A stretch of 9,792 bases of DNA from Anaerovibrio sp. (GCA_016302095.1 JAEDOE010000024.1:1-9792); one strand, 5' to 3'. Counted from the first letter of the stretch, positions 1 to 6,810 are shown. The notes: generated by a model from the letters alone, not told the origin. Translations and numbers: made by a program.

Positions 1-162
1 AGAAAACTCTTGATTTGCAAACATTTATATGTTAGAATATATGTAATAAAAATTTGCTCTCATTAATAACTTTCATAGTTATTCATCCAATTCCCACATT
101 TATCAAATCCCCATAGTGGAAAAATATATACTTTTCATGTTATAATAAAGGCGGTGAAAGGA

Positions 163-1071
163 TTGAAAACGGTAAACAATAACGCTAATTCACCATTACT
201 CACCAAAGATGATGCACACTGGCAACGGCTGATAGCCAGGGTTCAGGCCATGACGCTGATGGATGACATTTTCTTCAACTGCTTCATGGAAGACGATACC
301 GCTGCCATGCAGTATGTCCTGAACATCATCATGGAACGGCATGACCTGAAGGTCATCAGCGTAAAAACTCAGTATGCTGTTCCCAACATCTACGGGCGCG
401 GTGTCCGCTTCGATGTATTGGCCATCGACCAGTACGGCAACGAATACAACTTTGAGGTGCAGAATGTCAGCAGCGGAGCTGCTCCCAAGAGAGCCAGGTA
501 CAACATTGATATGCTGGATCTGCGGCATCTGAAAGCAGGCGATGACTTCGATGACCTGCCGGAGACATATGTGATCTTCATTACCGCAAAGGATGTGCTG
601 GGATACGGCCTCCCCATCTACCACATTGACAGGCATATCAATGAGCTGGGCATAAAGTTTGACGACATGGCTCACATCATCTATGTCAATGGCGAAAACA
701 AATCTGACACACCCCTGGGCAGGCTCATGCAGGATTTTCAGAATGCCGACCCGGCAAAAATGCACTCCAGGCTTTTAGCGGACAAAATGAAACATCTAAA
801 ATCTCTTGACGAGGAGGTATGCAAAATGTGCAATATCGTAGAAGAATATGTTGCCGAGAGAATGGCAGAGGCAAAGGCGGAGCTTGCCAAAGCTGAAGCC
901 GCCAGAGCTGAATCTGAAGCTGCCAGAGTGAAAGCCGAAGAAAAAGCGGCAACCAGCAAACTTGATTCTATAAAGAATCTTATGAAGAACACTCATTGGT
1001 CAGCCGAAAAAGCCATGGAAGCCATCGGCATCCCAAAATCAGATTATACTCAGTACCTTGCCCTGCTCTAA
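163..1071 (+). CDS. Rpn-family PD-(D/E)XK nuclease / transposase-associated protein
   Basis: About 302 residues. The N-terminal two thirds read as a PD-(D/E)XK nuclease of the Rpn (recombination-promoting nuclease) family, often annotated as putative transposase. Counting from the upstream GTG at 154, the core is D87 in RFDVLAID, then E101 and Q103 in FEVQ, the D...ExQ active-site variant seen in this family. A coiled-coil-like Ala/Glu/Lys stretch follows at about 235-268. The end, with SAEKAMEAIGIP and YLALL, resembles the C-terminal helical motif common in these proteins. Family members are DNA endonucleases that stimulate RecA-independent recombination; the target here is unknown. I prefer TTG at 163: AAAGGCGGTGA at 147-157 nearly matches the full anti-SD and ends 5 nt before it, whereas the alternative GTG at 154 lies inside that SD. 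The gene stands alone before tRNA-Ser. Family call is confident; start and biological role are not. Confidence 0.85.
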   Translation: MKTVNNNANSPLLTKDDAHWQRLIARVQAMTLMDDIFFNCFMEDDTAAMQYVLNIIMERHDLKVISVKTQYAVPNIYGRGVRFDVLAIDQYGNEYNFEVQNVSSGAAPKRARYNIDMLDLRHLKAGDDFDDLPETYVIFITAKDVLGYGLPIYHIDRHINELGIKFDDMAHIIYVNGENKSDTPLGRLMQDFQNADPAKMHSRLLADKMKHLKSLDEEVCKMCNIVEEYVAERMAEAKAELAKAEAARAESEAARVKAEEKAATSKLDSIKNLMKNTHWSAEKAMEAIGIPKSDYTQYLALL

Positions 1072-1120
1072 CGCAATAATTTCATCAATAAAAATACTTT
1101 CATTTTTCTGCGGTTTAGTA

Positions 1121-1151
1121 TATAATAATCTGGCTGGTATTATTATGCCAG
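1121..1151 (+). promoter_or_regulatory. Probable tRNA-Ser promoter -10 and leader hairpin
   Basis: A perfect TATAAT lies at 1121-1126, about 40 bp before the mature tRNA 5' end. No good -35 is visible 16-18 bp upstream. Between this -10 and the tRNA is a small hairpin, CTGGTA (1134-1139) with TGCCAG (1146-1151) around TTATTA, which would sit in the 5' leader removed by RNase P. The -10 match is plain; its use is inferred from position. Confidence 0.45.
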
Positions 1152-1167
1152 TATAAACACATACTGC

Positions 1168-1256
<89 letters not shown>

Positions 1257-1266
1257 TTGAAAGCAC

Positions 1267-1299
1267 AAGGCTCACGGCTTTTTCGCCGTGAGCCTTTTT
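1267..1299 (+). terminator. Intrinsic terminator after tRNA-Ser
   Basis: A perfect 12-bp stem, AAGGCTCACGGC (1267-1278) with GCCGTGAGCCTT (1285-1296), encloses the loop TTTTTC and runs into a T tract ending at 1299. It begins 10 nt after the tRNA CCA end. The minus strand has only a poor T tract on the other side, so it acts mainly on the plus strand. Confidence 0.93.
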
Positions 1300-1352
1300 G
1301 AATTACACCTATTCCCTTGCAGGATTTGCAAGGCCATTTACAAACTATCCTC

Positions 1353-1832
1353 TCAGCCGAAAATCTGCCCCGGCAGCTTCAGCTTTTCCTTTGGCGGAAA
1401 CTGCTTATCAAACTCCTCAGCCTCTGCCTCATCCACGAAATATCCCTTCGGAGTGGCATATTCACCAGTAATCCCCTCCAGATACCCCGGAATCAGCTCA
1501 CGGTACAGGAAAAACGAGGCATCCGCCCCCTCCGGCAGACCGTGATAGCGGATGCCGTACTCTGACGCTTCCACGCAGCCGCTCCTGCCGTAAAAATCAA
1601 TATTTCCCTCGAAGCAAAGGGCACCAACCCCCAGAGACTTTGCCTGCTCAAAGCCATAATCCAGCAGGATTTTCCCATAGCCCTGCCGCTTGTATTCAGG
1701 CGCAATGCAGATAGGCCCCATGGTCATGATGGGAATACTCCTGCCATCATCAGCCTTGATTTCCGCCTCCATGAAAATAAAGAATAACATGAAAGGACTG
1801 GTGCAGACAAGCCGCACCAGCCCCACATACAC
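1353..1832 (-). pseudogene. N-terminally truncated GNAT family N-acetyltransferase
   Basis: The frame is open for 159 codons. From about codon 21 (MEAEIKADDG) to the end it reads as the C-terminal two thirds of a GNAT acetyltransferase. This includes the acetyl-CoA binding motif KRQGYGK near residue 50, a following helix, and a tail with PKGYFVDEAEAEEFD and FPPKEKLKLPGQ that I recognise from intact relatives. Those relatives are about 200 residues and carry roughly 70 further N-terminal residues before this point. Here they are missing: the first 20 codons overlap the hairpin downstream of pdxT, and no frame in the 75 bp back to pdxT can hold the missing part. Neither ATG at the N terminus has a convincing SD. 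It looks like a decayed gene fused by deletion to the pdxT 3' flank. A short functional protein cannot be excluded. Confidence 0.72.
1775..1823 (-). terminator. Probable pdxST operon terminator
   Basis: Read on the minus strand, GGGCTGGTGC (1823-1814) pairs with GCACCAGTCC (1804-1795). This gives a 10-bp stem with one G-U pair and a 9-nt loop. An interrupted T-rich stretch follows (TTTCATGTTATTCTTTATTTT, split by single bases). It lies 85 bp after the pdxT stop codon. The T tract is imperfect, so efficiency may be partial. Confidence 0.55.
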
Positions 1833-1907
1833 TATATCGTTACTTCAGCACCATAACTTTAAGCCATTACTGCAAATATCATAAATTCACAAACATATCA
1901 AAACCTA

Positions 1908-2507
1908 TCAGGCACTATGGCGCTGCTGGCTGCCATGAAGGTACGCCTCCACCGCCTCTATAAAGAGGCTGTGCACCTGCTGGTCAGCATCCAGCTCCGG
2001 ATGGAAGGCCAGGGCCAGCTGATTGCCATAGCGGACTGCCACAATGCGTCCATCCACCTGTGCCAGCACCTCAACGCCCTCCTCCACGGACACCACATAA
2101 GGTGCCCTGATAAAAGTCATAGGAACCTGTCCCACTGTCTCCAGCTCCCCATAGGCGTGGAAGCTGCCCAGCTGCCGCCCGTAGGCATTGCGCTTTACGG
2201 TCATCGGGATAGTGGCAAAATGACGGGTATCGTCATCAGCAATATGGTCAGCCAGCAGAATCATCCCGGCACAGGTTGCCAGCACCGGCATACCTGCCTC
2301 AATGCGCTCCTTCAATGGCTCAAACATGCCGCTTTCCCTAAGGAGCTTCCCCTGCACGGTGCTTTCGCCACCCGGCAGCACCAGGGCATCAAAATCCTGC
2401 TGCAAATCCTCAGCATTGCGGAGCTCAATGCACTCCGCCCCCAGCTCCGACAAAACCTTCTCATGCTCTATAAAGGCTCCCTGCAAAGCCAAAACAGCTA
2501 TTTTCAT
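1908..2507 (-). CDS. pdxT: PLP synthase glutaminase subunit PdxT
   Basis: A class I glutamine amidotransferase of 199 residues, the usual PdxT/SNO length. It hydrolyses glutamine and passes ammonia to PdxS for pyridoxal 5'-phosphate synthesis in the cytoplasm. The N-terminal MKIAVLALQGAF and the LPGGEST motif (44-50) are characteristic. The nucleophile is Cys79 in ATCAGM; the catalytic partners are His169 and Glu171 in FHPEL. The motif RAPY at about 134-137 is also typical. All catalytic residues are present. The ATG is preceded on the minus strand by AAGAAGGTG with a 7-8 nt spacer, which supports the start. It lies 39 bp after pdxS on the same strand, so the two are almost certainly cotranscribed and form the standard PdxS-PdxT complex. 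Certain. Confidence 0.98.
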   Translation of the reverse strand: MKIAVLALQGAFIEHEKVLSELGAECIELRNAEDLQQDFDALVLPGGESTVQGKLLRESGMFEPLKERIEAGMPVLATCAGMILLADHIADDDTRHFATIPMTVKRNAYGRQLGSFHAYGELETVGQVPMTFIRAPYVVSVEEGVEVLAQVDGRIVAVRYGNQLALAFHPELDADQQVHSLFIEAVEAYLHGSQQRHSA

Positions 2508-2546
2508 AAAACAGCACCTTCTTATTTACCGTCTTAATTTACCTTC

Positions 2547-3434
2547 TTATTTGCCGCGCTCTGCCATCAGCAGGCTGATTTCATCCTCATTGATGCCCAC
2601 CATTGCTTCGCCCAGATCCTCGGAAAGACGGGCAATCAGGTCAGCATTCCTGAAGTTGGTAACGGACTGGACAATAGCTGCCGCACGCTTCTCAGGATTG
2701 CCGGACTTGAAGATGCCGGAACCTACGAAGACGCCCTCGGCACCCAGCTGCATCATCAGGGCAGCATCAGCCGGAGTTGCTACGCCACCGGCAGCAAAGT
2801 TTACTACAGGCAGGCGGCGGTTCTCATGCACATACTGCACCAGGTCATAAGGCACCCGCAACTCCTTGGCAGCCTCAAAAAGCTCATCCTTCTGCAAAGA
2901 AGCCACCCGGGCAATCTCTGCATTAATCTTGCGCATGTGCTGCACAGCCTGAATAATATCGCCGGTACCCGGCTCGCCCTTGGTGCGGATCATGGAAGCA
3001 CCCTCGCTGATGCGGCGCAGTGCCTCGCCCAAATCCTTGGCACCGCAGACAAAAGGCACCTTGAACTGATGCTTGTCAATATGATAAACATTATCAGCCG
3101 GGGAAAGAACCTCGCTCTCATCAATATAGTCAATCTCAATAGCTTCCAGAACCTGCGCCTCTACAAAATGGCCGATACGGCACTTTGCCATAACAGGAAT
3201 GGAAACAGCCTCCTGAATGCCCTTAATCATCTTCGGGTCGCTCATGCGGGATACGCCGCCTGCTGCGCGGATATCAGCCGGAATCCTCTCCAGTGCCATG
3301 ACAGCGCAGGCACCTGCCGCCTCGGCAATCCTGGCCTGCTCAGGAGTGGTAACATCCATGATGACGCCGCCCTTCAGCATCTGTGCCAGCTGCTTGTTCA
3401 GCTCATATCTATTTTCTGTTTTCTGCTCGCTCAT
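2547..3434 (-). CDS. pdxS: PLP synthase synthase subunit PdxS
   Basis: The (beta/alpha)8-barrel synthase of the DXP-independent vitamin B6 pathway, 295 residues, normal for PdxS/SNZ. It condenses ribose 5-phosphate, glyceraldehyde 3-phosphate and the ammonia delivered by PdxT into PLP. Key residues occur at the positions known for Bacillus PdxS shifted by three: Asp27 (IMDVT), the ribose-phosphate Schiff-base lysine Lys84 ([10 protein letters not shown]), and Lys152 (RTKGEPGTG). The phosphate-binding glycine motifs [13 protein letters not shown] (212-224) and [11 protein letters not shown] (234-244) are intact. A strong SD (AAGGTGAGGA) lies about 7 nt before the ATG. It is the first gene of a pdxST operon transcribed away from gltX; its promoter region carries a dyad that may be an operator. 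Certain. Confidence 0.99.
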   Translation of the reverse strand: MSEQKTENRYELNKQLAQMLKGGVIMDVTTPEQARIAEAAGACAVMALERIPADIRAAGGVSRMSDPKMIKGIQEAVSIPVMAKCRIGHFVEAQVLEAIEIDYIDESEVLSPADNVYHIDKHQFKVPFVCGAKDLGEALRRISEGASMIRTKGEPGTGDIIQAVQHMRKINAEIARVASLQKDELFEAAKELRVPYDLVQYVHENRRLPVVNFAAGGVATPADAALMMQLGAEGVFVGSGIFKSGNPEKRAAAIVQSVTNFRNADLIARLSEDLGEAMVGINEDEISLLMAERGK

Positions 3435-3559
3435 AAAAAAATCCTCACCTTCGTCACACTGCTATACCTTCATTGTACGGCTACAATTTTACAGCCTCTC
3501 TCCATATAGCGTTTGCATATATTTTTTCTATGTTTGTCCGTCAGCCTTGAACGATTGTA

Positions 3560-3588
3560 ATTATATACGCTTTTGGCTATAACTAAAA
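3560..3588 (-). promoter_or_regulatory. Probable pdxS promoter
   Basis: On the minus strand a perfect TATAAT (complement of ATTATA at 3560-3565) is the best -10 upstream of pdxS. The hexamer 17 bp further up is TTTTAG, a weak -35. The weak -35 lies inside the dyad at 3573-3595, which fits control by a bound regulator. Transcription would begin near 3553. Confidence 0.45.
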
Positions 3589-3595
3589 TAGCCAA
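3573..3595. repeat. Inverted repeat, candidate operator
   Basis: TTGGCTAT (3573-3580) and ATAGCCAA (3588-3595) are perfect 8-bp inverted arms separated by AACTAAA. The 23-bp dyad is not followed by a T tract and covers the -35 and spacer of the predicted pdxS promoter. It therefore looks like a protein-binding site rather than a terminator. The regulator is not encoded in this window. Confidence 0.5.
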
Positions 3596-3659
3596 TAAAG
3601 ATATTTTAAATATAGTCAGATTTATAACCAGATGCAATGCTGCCGATTGCTTATATTCC

Positions 3660-3688
3660 TTGACACAAATTGCAATTTTGTTTACACT
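3660..3688 (+). promoter_or_regulatory. Probable gltX promoter with palindrome in its spacer
   Basis: A consensus -35 TTGACA (3660-3665) is followed after exactly 17 bp by TACACT (3683-3688), a 4/6 match to the -10. The start point would be near 3695, giving a leader of about 48 nt. The spacer contains the perfect palindrome AAATTGCAATTT (3667-3678), possibly an operator. The gltX SD, AAAGGAGAG at 3726-3734, lies 8 nt before the ATG. Confidence 0.6.
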
Positions 3689-3742
3689 TTGAGAAGGAAA
3701 AAATTATTTGCATATCATATATTATAAAGGAGAGCTTTTAAC

Positions 3743-5215
3743 ATGAGTGACCGTATCCGTACCCGATTCGCACCTAGCCCGACAGGCTACATGCACATCG
3801 GCAACCTGCGTACCGCACTGTACGCTTATCTTTTTGCCAAGGCAAATAAAGGAGATTTTCTGCTGCGCATCGAAGACACCGACCAGAAGCGTTTCGTAGC
3901 TGATGCCGTGGATTTTATTAACCGCACCCTTGCAGCCGCCCATATCGTACCTAACGAGGGACCTGACATCGGCGGCGACTGCGGCCCATACATTCAGAGC
4001 CAGCGGCTGGATATTTACAAGAAATATGCCGAGGAGCTGATTGCCAAGGGACATGCCTACCGCTGCTTCTGCGGCGATTCCAGCGAGGAACAGCATGAGG
4101 CTCAGGAGTCAGGGGATGCCAAGGCATTTGGCGGCTACAAGAGGACCTGCCGCGACCTGCCTCAGGAAACCATCGACCAGTATCTGGCAGAAGGCAGGCC
4201 TTATGTCATCCGTCAGAAAATGCCGCTGACCGGGGAGACTTCCTTTAACGATGCCGTACACGGCCATATCAGCTTCCAGAACGAAACCCTGGAGGACCAG
4301 GTTATCCTGAAGCAGGACGGCATGCCTACCTACAACTTTGCCAATGTCATTGATGACCATCTCATGAGCATTACCCACGTCATCCGGGGCACCGAGTTCA
4401 TCACCTCCACCCCGAAGCATGTGCTTTTGTACCAGTTCCTGGGCTGGGAGCCGCCTGCTTTCATCCATCTGCCGCCTGTTATGGGCAAAAACGAGGACGG
4501 ATCCGTTTCCAAGCTGTCCAAGCGCCACGGTGCCACAGGCTTCAGCCAGCTGGTAGACATGGGCTATCTGCCGGAGGCAATTACCAACTATGTGGCTCTG
4601 CTGGGCTGGAGCCCGAAATCCGAGCAGGAAATCTTCACCATGGATGAGCTGATTGCCAAGTTCAATCTGGACGGCCTCAGCAAATCCCCGGCAGTATTTG
4701 ACTACAACAAGCTGGACTGGGTAAACGGCGAATACTTCAAGGCAATGAGCGATGCAGGCTTTGCTGCCGGAGCCAAACCTTTTGCTGGCGAGCTGCCTGA
4801 GAAAATCGGCGAGGAAAAGTGGCTTTATCTGGCTGCCCTGCTCCGAACCCGCGTCAGCCGCTACAATCAGGTAGGTGAGCAGATCGGCTTTTTCAGCCAG
4901 CTGCCTGACTATACTGCTGACCTTTTTGCCAACAAGCGCAACAAGGTCACCCCTGAGAAGGCAGCGGAAATCCTGCCGATAGTTATCTCCATTCTGGAAA
5001 AGGTGCAGGACTGGACACCGGAGGGCATTGATGCTGTACTGCAGCCGGGCGTTGCCGAGTCAGGCATCAAGATGGGCACCTTCATGTGGCCGGCACGCAT
5101 CGCCCTGTCCGGGCAGAAGGTTACCCCTGGCGGTGTAACAGAGCTCTTATACATCCTGGGCAGGGAGGAATCCTTCCAGCGGCTGCAGGCAGGGCTTGCC
5201 AAGGCGCAGGGCTGA
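3743..5215 (+). CDS. gltX: Glutamate--tRNA ligase (GluRS)
   Basis: A class I aminoacyl-tRNA synthetase of 490 residues, the normal bacterial GluRS size. It charges tRNA-Glu with glutamate in the cytoplasm. The first signature is HIGN (18-21) within APSPTGYMHIGNLRTA; the second is KLSKR (257-261), the KMSKS-type loop. Residues Cys108, Cys110, Tyr132 and Cys136 match the spacing of the zinc site known in E. coli GluRS. The middle region TYNFANVIDDHLM and RGTEF (about 196-218) is the conserved catalytic-fold segment. The C-terminal half is the all-helical anticodon-binding domain of bacterial GluRS, ending with GTFMWPARIALSG and ELLYILG. The ATG has an excellent SD. It is divergent from pdxS and lies 88 bp upstream of a tRNA-Glu gene. 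No intrinsic terminator is seen directly after the stop. Certain. Confidence 0.99.
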   Translation: MSDRIRTRFAPSPTGYMHIGNLRTALYAYLFAKANKGDFLLRIEDTDQKRFVADAVDFINRTLAAAHIVPNEGPDIGGDCGPYIQSQRLDIYKKYAEELIAKGHAYRCFCGDSSEEQHEAQESGDAKAFGGYKRTCRDLPQETIDQYLAEGRPYVIRQKMPLTGETSFNDAVHGHISFQNETLEDQVILKQDGMPTYNFANVIDDHLMSITHVIRGTEFITSTPKHVLLYQFLGWEPPAFIHLPPVMGKNEDGSVSKLSKRHGATGFSQLVDMGYLPEAITNYVALLGWSPKSEQEIFTMDELIAKFNLDGLSKSPAVFDYNKLDWVNGEYFKAMSDAGFAAGAKPFAGELPEKIGEEKWLYLAALLRTRVSRYNQVGEQIGFFSQLPDYTADLFANKRNKVTPEKAAEILPIVISILEKVQDWTPEGIDAVLQPGVAESGIKMGTFMWPARIALSGQKVTPGGVTELLYILGREESFQRLQAGLAKAQG

Positions 5216-5260
5216 TAACCAGCACATTATCAAAAAACTAACTTTTTTTCAAAAAAGCTA

Positions 5261-5292
5261 TTGACATAAATTCGAATATAGTGTAATATAAT
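5261..5292 (+). promoter_or_regulatory. tRNA-Glu promoter
   Basis: A consensus TTGACA lies at 5261-5266. Downstream, TAATAT (5284-5289) is at the ideal 17-bp distance, overlapping a perfect TATAAT (5287-5292) at 20 bp. Either would place the start only a few bases before the tRNA 5' end at 5303. This gives the tRNA its own strong promoter, separate from gltX read-through. Confidence 0.7.
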
Positions 5293-5302
5293 TATTGTCA
5301 TT

Positions 5303-5377
5303 GGCGCGTTGGTCAAGTGGTTAAGACTCCGCCCTCTCACGGCGGCTTCAAGGGTTCGAATCCCTTACGCGTCACCA
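5303..5377 (+). tRNA. tRNA-Glu (anticodon CTC)
   Basis: The acceptor stem is GGCGCGT (5303-5309) with ACGCGTC (5367-5373), including a G-U at the second pair. The anticodon stem is CCGCC/GGCGG around CTCTCAC, giving anticodon CTC for GAG codons. The T arm is AGGG-TTCGAAT-CCCT. Discriminator A is followed by an encoded CCA (5375-5377). Its cognate synthetase gene gltX lies directly upstream. A strong terminator follows, so it is transcribed as a single tRNA. Confidence 0.95.
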
Positions 5378-5389
5378 ATTGATAGCTTG

Positions 5390-5417
5390 AGGCTGGAACT
5401 GTGTTCCAGCCTTTTTT
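5390..5417 (+). terminator. Intrinsic terminator after tRNA-Glu
   Basis: A 10-bp perfect stem, AGGCTGGAAC (5390-5399) with GTTCCAGCCT (5403-5412), has a TGT loop and is followed by a run of T to 5417. It ends the tRNA-Glu transcript and any read-through from gltX. Confidence 0.93.
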
Positions 5418-5453
5418 GTGCCTTTCTTTATACCTATTTTGCTAGTAGTTTTC

Positions 5454-5465
5454 TATGTATACATA
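5454..5465. repeat. Perfect palindrome upstream of symporter promoter
   Basis: TATGTATACATA is a perfect 12-bp palindrome centred about 15 bp upstream of the -35 hexamer of the symporter promoter. The position suits an activator or repressor site, but such a short AT-rich palindrome may be chance. Confidence 0.3.
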
Positions 5466-5474
5466 AGCCATTCA

Positions 5475-5503
5475 TTGACAACATATATGTTTAACACTAA
5501 AAT
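5475..5503 (+). promoter_or_regulatory. Symporter gene promoter
   Basis: TTGACA (5475-5480), a 17-bp spacer and TAAAAT (5498-5503) make a near-consensus housekeeping promoter. Transcription would start near 5510. That excludes the in-frame GTG at 5509 as start codon and supports the ATG at 5554. Confidence 0.75.
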
Positions 5504-5553
5504 GGATTGTGAATTATTTTTTCATCTATTTTTCACAAATGAGGTGTGTATGT

Positions 5554-6780
5554 ATGTCAACTAGCGGTTTATCCAAAAAAGGCAGTGCCGGCCTCACCTT
5601 TGCCATTTTCCTTGGCCTGATGCTGGGCATTGTATTCGGGCTGCTGGTGCCGGGACGCTTTGAGTTCCTGCTGCCGGCAGTAGATTTAGTCAGTTCCCTG
5701 TATATGAACGCCCTCAGGATGATGATTTATCCTTTGGTCTTCTGCTCCCTGATTACGGGCATTCAGGGCATCGGCAGCATTTCCGCCACAGGCAGGGTTG
5801 GCTTCCAGTCTTTGCTGTATTTCTGCAGCACCACCCTGCTGGCAAGCCTTTTGGGACTTTTCCTGCCTATGATGCTGGGCGTAGGCCAGGGCATCTCCAT
5901 CACCATGTCAGAGACAGATGTACAGGCAATGAAGTTCACCAGCCTGCTGGACACAGTAAAAAATCTGATACCAGCCAATCCTGTTGCCAGCTTTGCCGAA
6001 GGCAACATGCTGCAGATTTTGTTCTTTGCCGTGGCAGTAGGCATCGCCTGCCTTTCCCTCAAGGAACAGGCACAGCCCTTCGTCCGGCTTTGTGAAGCCG
6101 TCAACGCCATCTGCCTGAAGGTTGTAGGGGTAGTAATCTACTTCACCCCTATCGGCGTTTTCTGCACCATTGCCAATGTGGTGGTGGCAAACGGCACCGA
6201 TACCATTATTTCCCTTGCCGGTGTCATGATTGCCCTCTATACCACGCTGCTTCTCTACATACTTATCGTGTATGGCGGCATTGTGCGTCTGGTGGGCAAG
6301 ATGGGGCTGCGGGAGTTTTTCGGCGCTGTCATGCCGGCAGCCCTCAACGCCTTCGGCACCTGCTCCAGCTCCGCCACTCTGCCTATTGCCAAAAACTGTG
6401 CTGATAAGCTGGGGGTGCCTAACGAGATTTCTTCCCTTTCCCTGCCTCTTGGTGCCACCATCAACATGGATGCTGTATCCATCGTCATGTCCTTTATGAT
6501 TGTCTTCTTTGCCAACGCCTGCGGCGTTGATGTGAATCTGGGGCTGATGGTGGTAGTAATGCTCAGCAACACCTTGCTGTCCATCGGCACTCCCGGCGTA
6601 CCTGGAGCTGCCATTGCCAGCTTTGCGGCACTGTCAACTATTGCCGGACTGCCTGCCGGCATCCTGGCAGTATATATCAGCGTCAACACCATGATTGACA
6701 TGGGTGCCACCTGCTGCAACGTGCTGGGCGACCTGGCATGCAGCGTAGCCATGAAGGAAACCCTGCATCTGGAGAGCTGA
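5554..6780 (+). CDS. SLC1/DAACS family sodium:solute symporter (substrate probably not acidic)
   Basis: A polytopic inner-membrane symporter of 408 residues in the dicarboxylate/amino acid:cation symporter family (DctA/GltP/Glt-Ph fold). Hydrophobic helices begin at about residue 14. The HP1 serine motif TCSSSATLP lies at 269-277, the TM7 NMD motif at 304-306, the HP2 tip GTPGVPGAA at 345-353, and TM8 IDMGATCCNVLGD at 381-393. Aligning TM8 with Glt-Ph gives a constant offset of 12: D394 to D382, T398 to T386, N401 to N389, D405 to D393. The substrate-carboxylate arginine R397 is Ala385, and T314 is Val308. This argues against aspartate, glutamate or C4-dicarboxylates and for a neutral amino acid or other ligand (inference). 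The sodium-site NMD and D405 equivalents are kept. Start chosen at 5554 because GAGGTG lies 7 nt upstream and the promoter start is after the earlier GTG. Single-gene transcript. Confidence 0.93.
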   Translation: MSTSGLSKKGSAGLTFAIFLGLMLGIVFGLLVPGRFEFLLPAVDLVSSLYMNALRMMIYPLVFCSLITGIQGIGSISATGRVGFQSLLYFCSTTLLASLLGLFLPMMLGVGQGISITMSETDVQAMKFTSLLDTVKNLIPANPVASFAEGNMLQILFFAVAVGIACLSLKEQAQPFVRLCEAVNAICLKVVGVVIYFTPIGVFCTIANVVVANGTDTIISLAGVMIALYTTLLLYILIVYGGIVRLVGKMGLREFFGAVMPAALNAFGTCSSSATLPIAKNCADKLGVPNEISSLSLPLGATINMDAVSIVMSFMIVFFANACGVDVNLGLMVVVMLSNTLLSIGTPGVPGAAIASFAALSTIAGLPAGILAVYISVNTMIDMGATCCNVLGDLACSVAMKETLHLES

Positions 6781-6810
6781 TGAGCTCATCATAAGCAAAA
6801 ATCATACCCC

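Larger units (their letters stand above)
3435..3742. other. Divergent pdxS/gltX control region
   Basis: This 308-bp AT-rich gap holds no gene. It contains outward-facing promoters for pdxS (minus) and gltX (plus), an interrupted dyad at 3573-3595 and a perfect 12-bp palindrome at 3667-3678. The predicted gltX leader is short (about 48 nt), too short for a T-box or other large riboswitch. The predicted pdxS leader is about 120 nt with no terminator-like hairpin that I can see. Confidence 0.7.

Noticed and set aside
1917..2537. 206-codon plus-strand frame opposite pdxT, and similar long frames opposite pdxS and gltX
   Set aside because: The sense genes have complete motifs, starts and SD sites; the antisense translations are low-complexity shadows without SD or family likeness.
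3689..3742. T-box leader upstream of gltX
   Set aside because: The predicted leader is only about 48 nt and has no specifier stem or terminator/antiterminator pair.
5231..5256. A-run/T-run inverted repeat after gltX as a terminator
   Set aside because: The possible stem is only A-T pairs with no GC core and no clear T tract after it, so it would not terminate well.
5509..5553. Upstream in-frame GTG start for the symporter, adding 15 residues
   Set aside because: It has no SD, lies at or before the predicted transcription start, and the ATG at 5554 has GAGGTG at proper spacing.
6255..6752. 165-codon minus-strand frame opposite the symporter
   Set aside because: Antisense to conserved transporter helices, with no independent start signal or domain.
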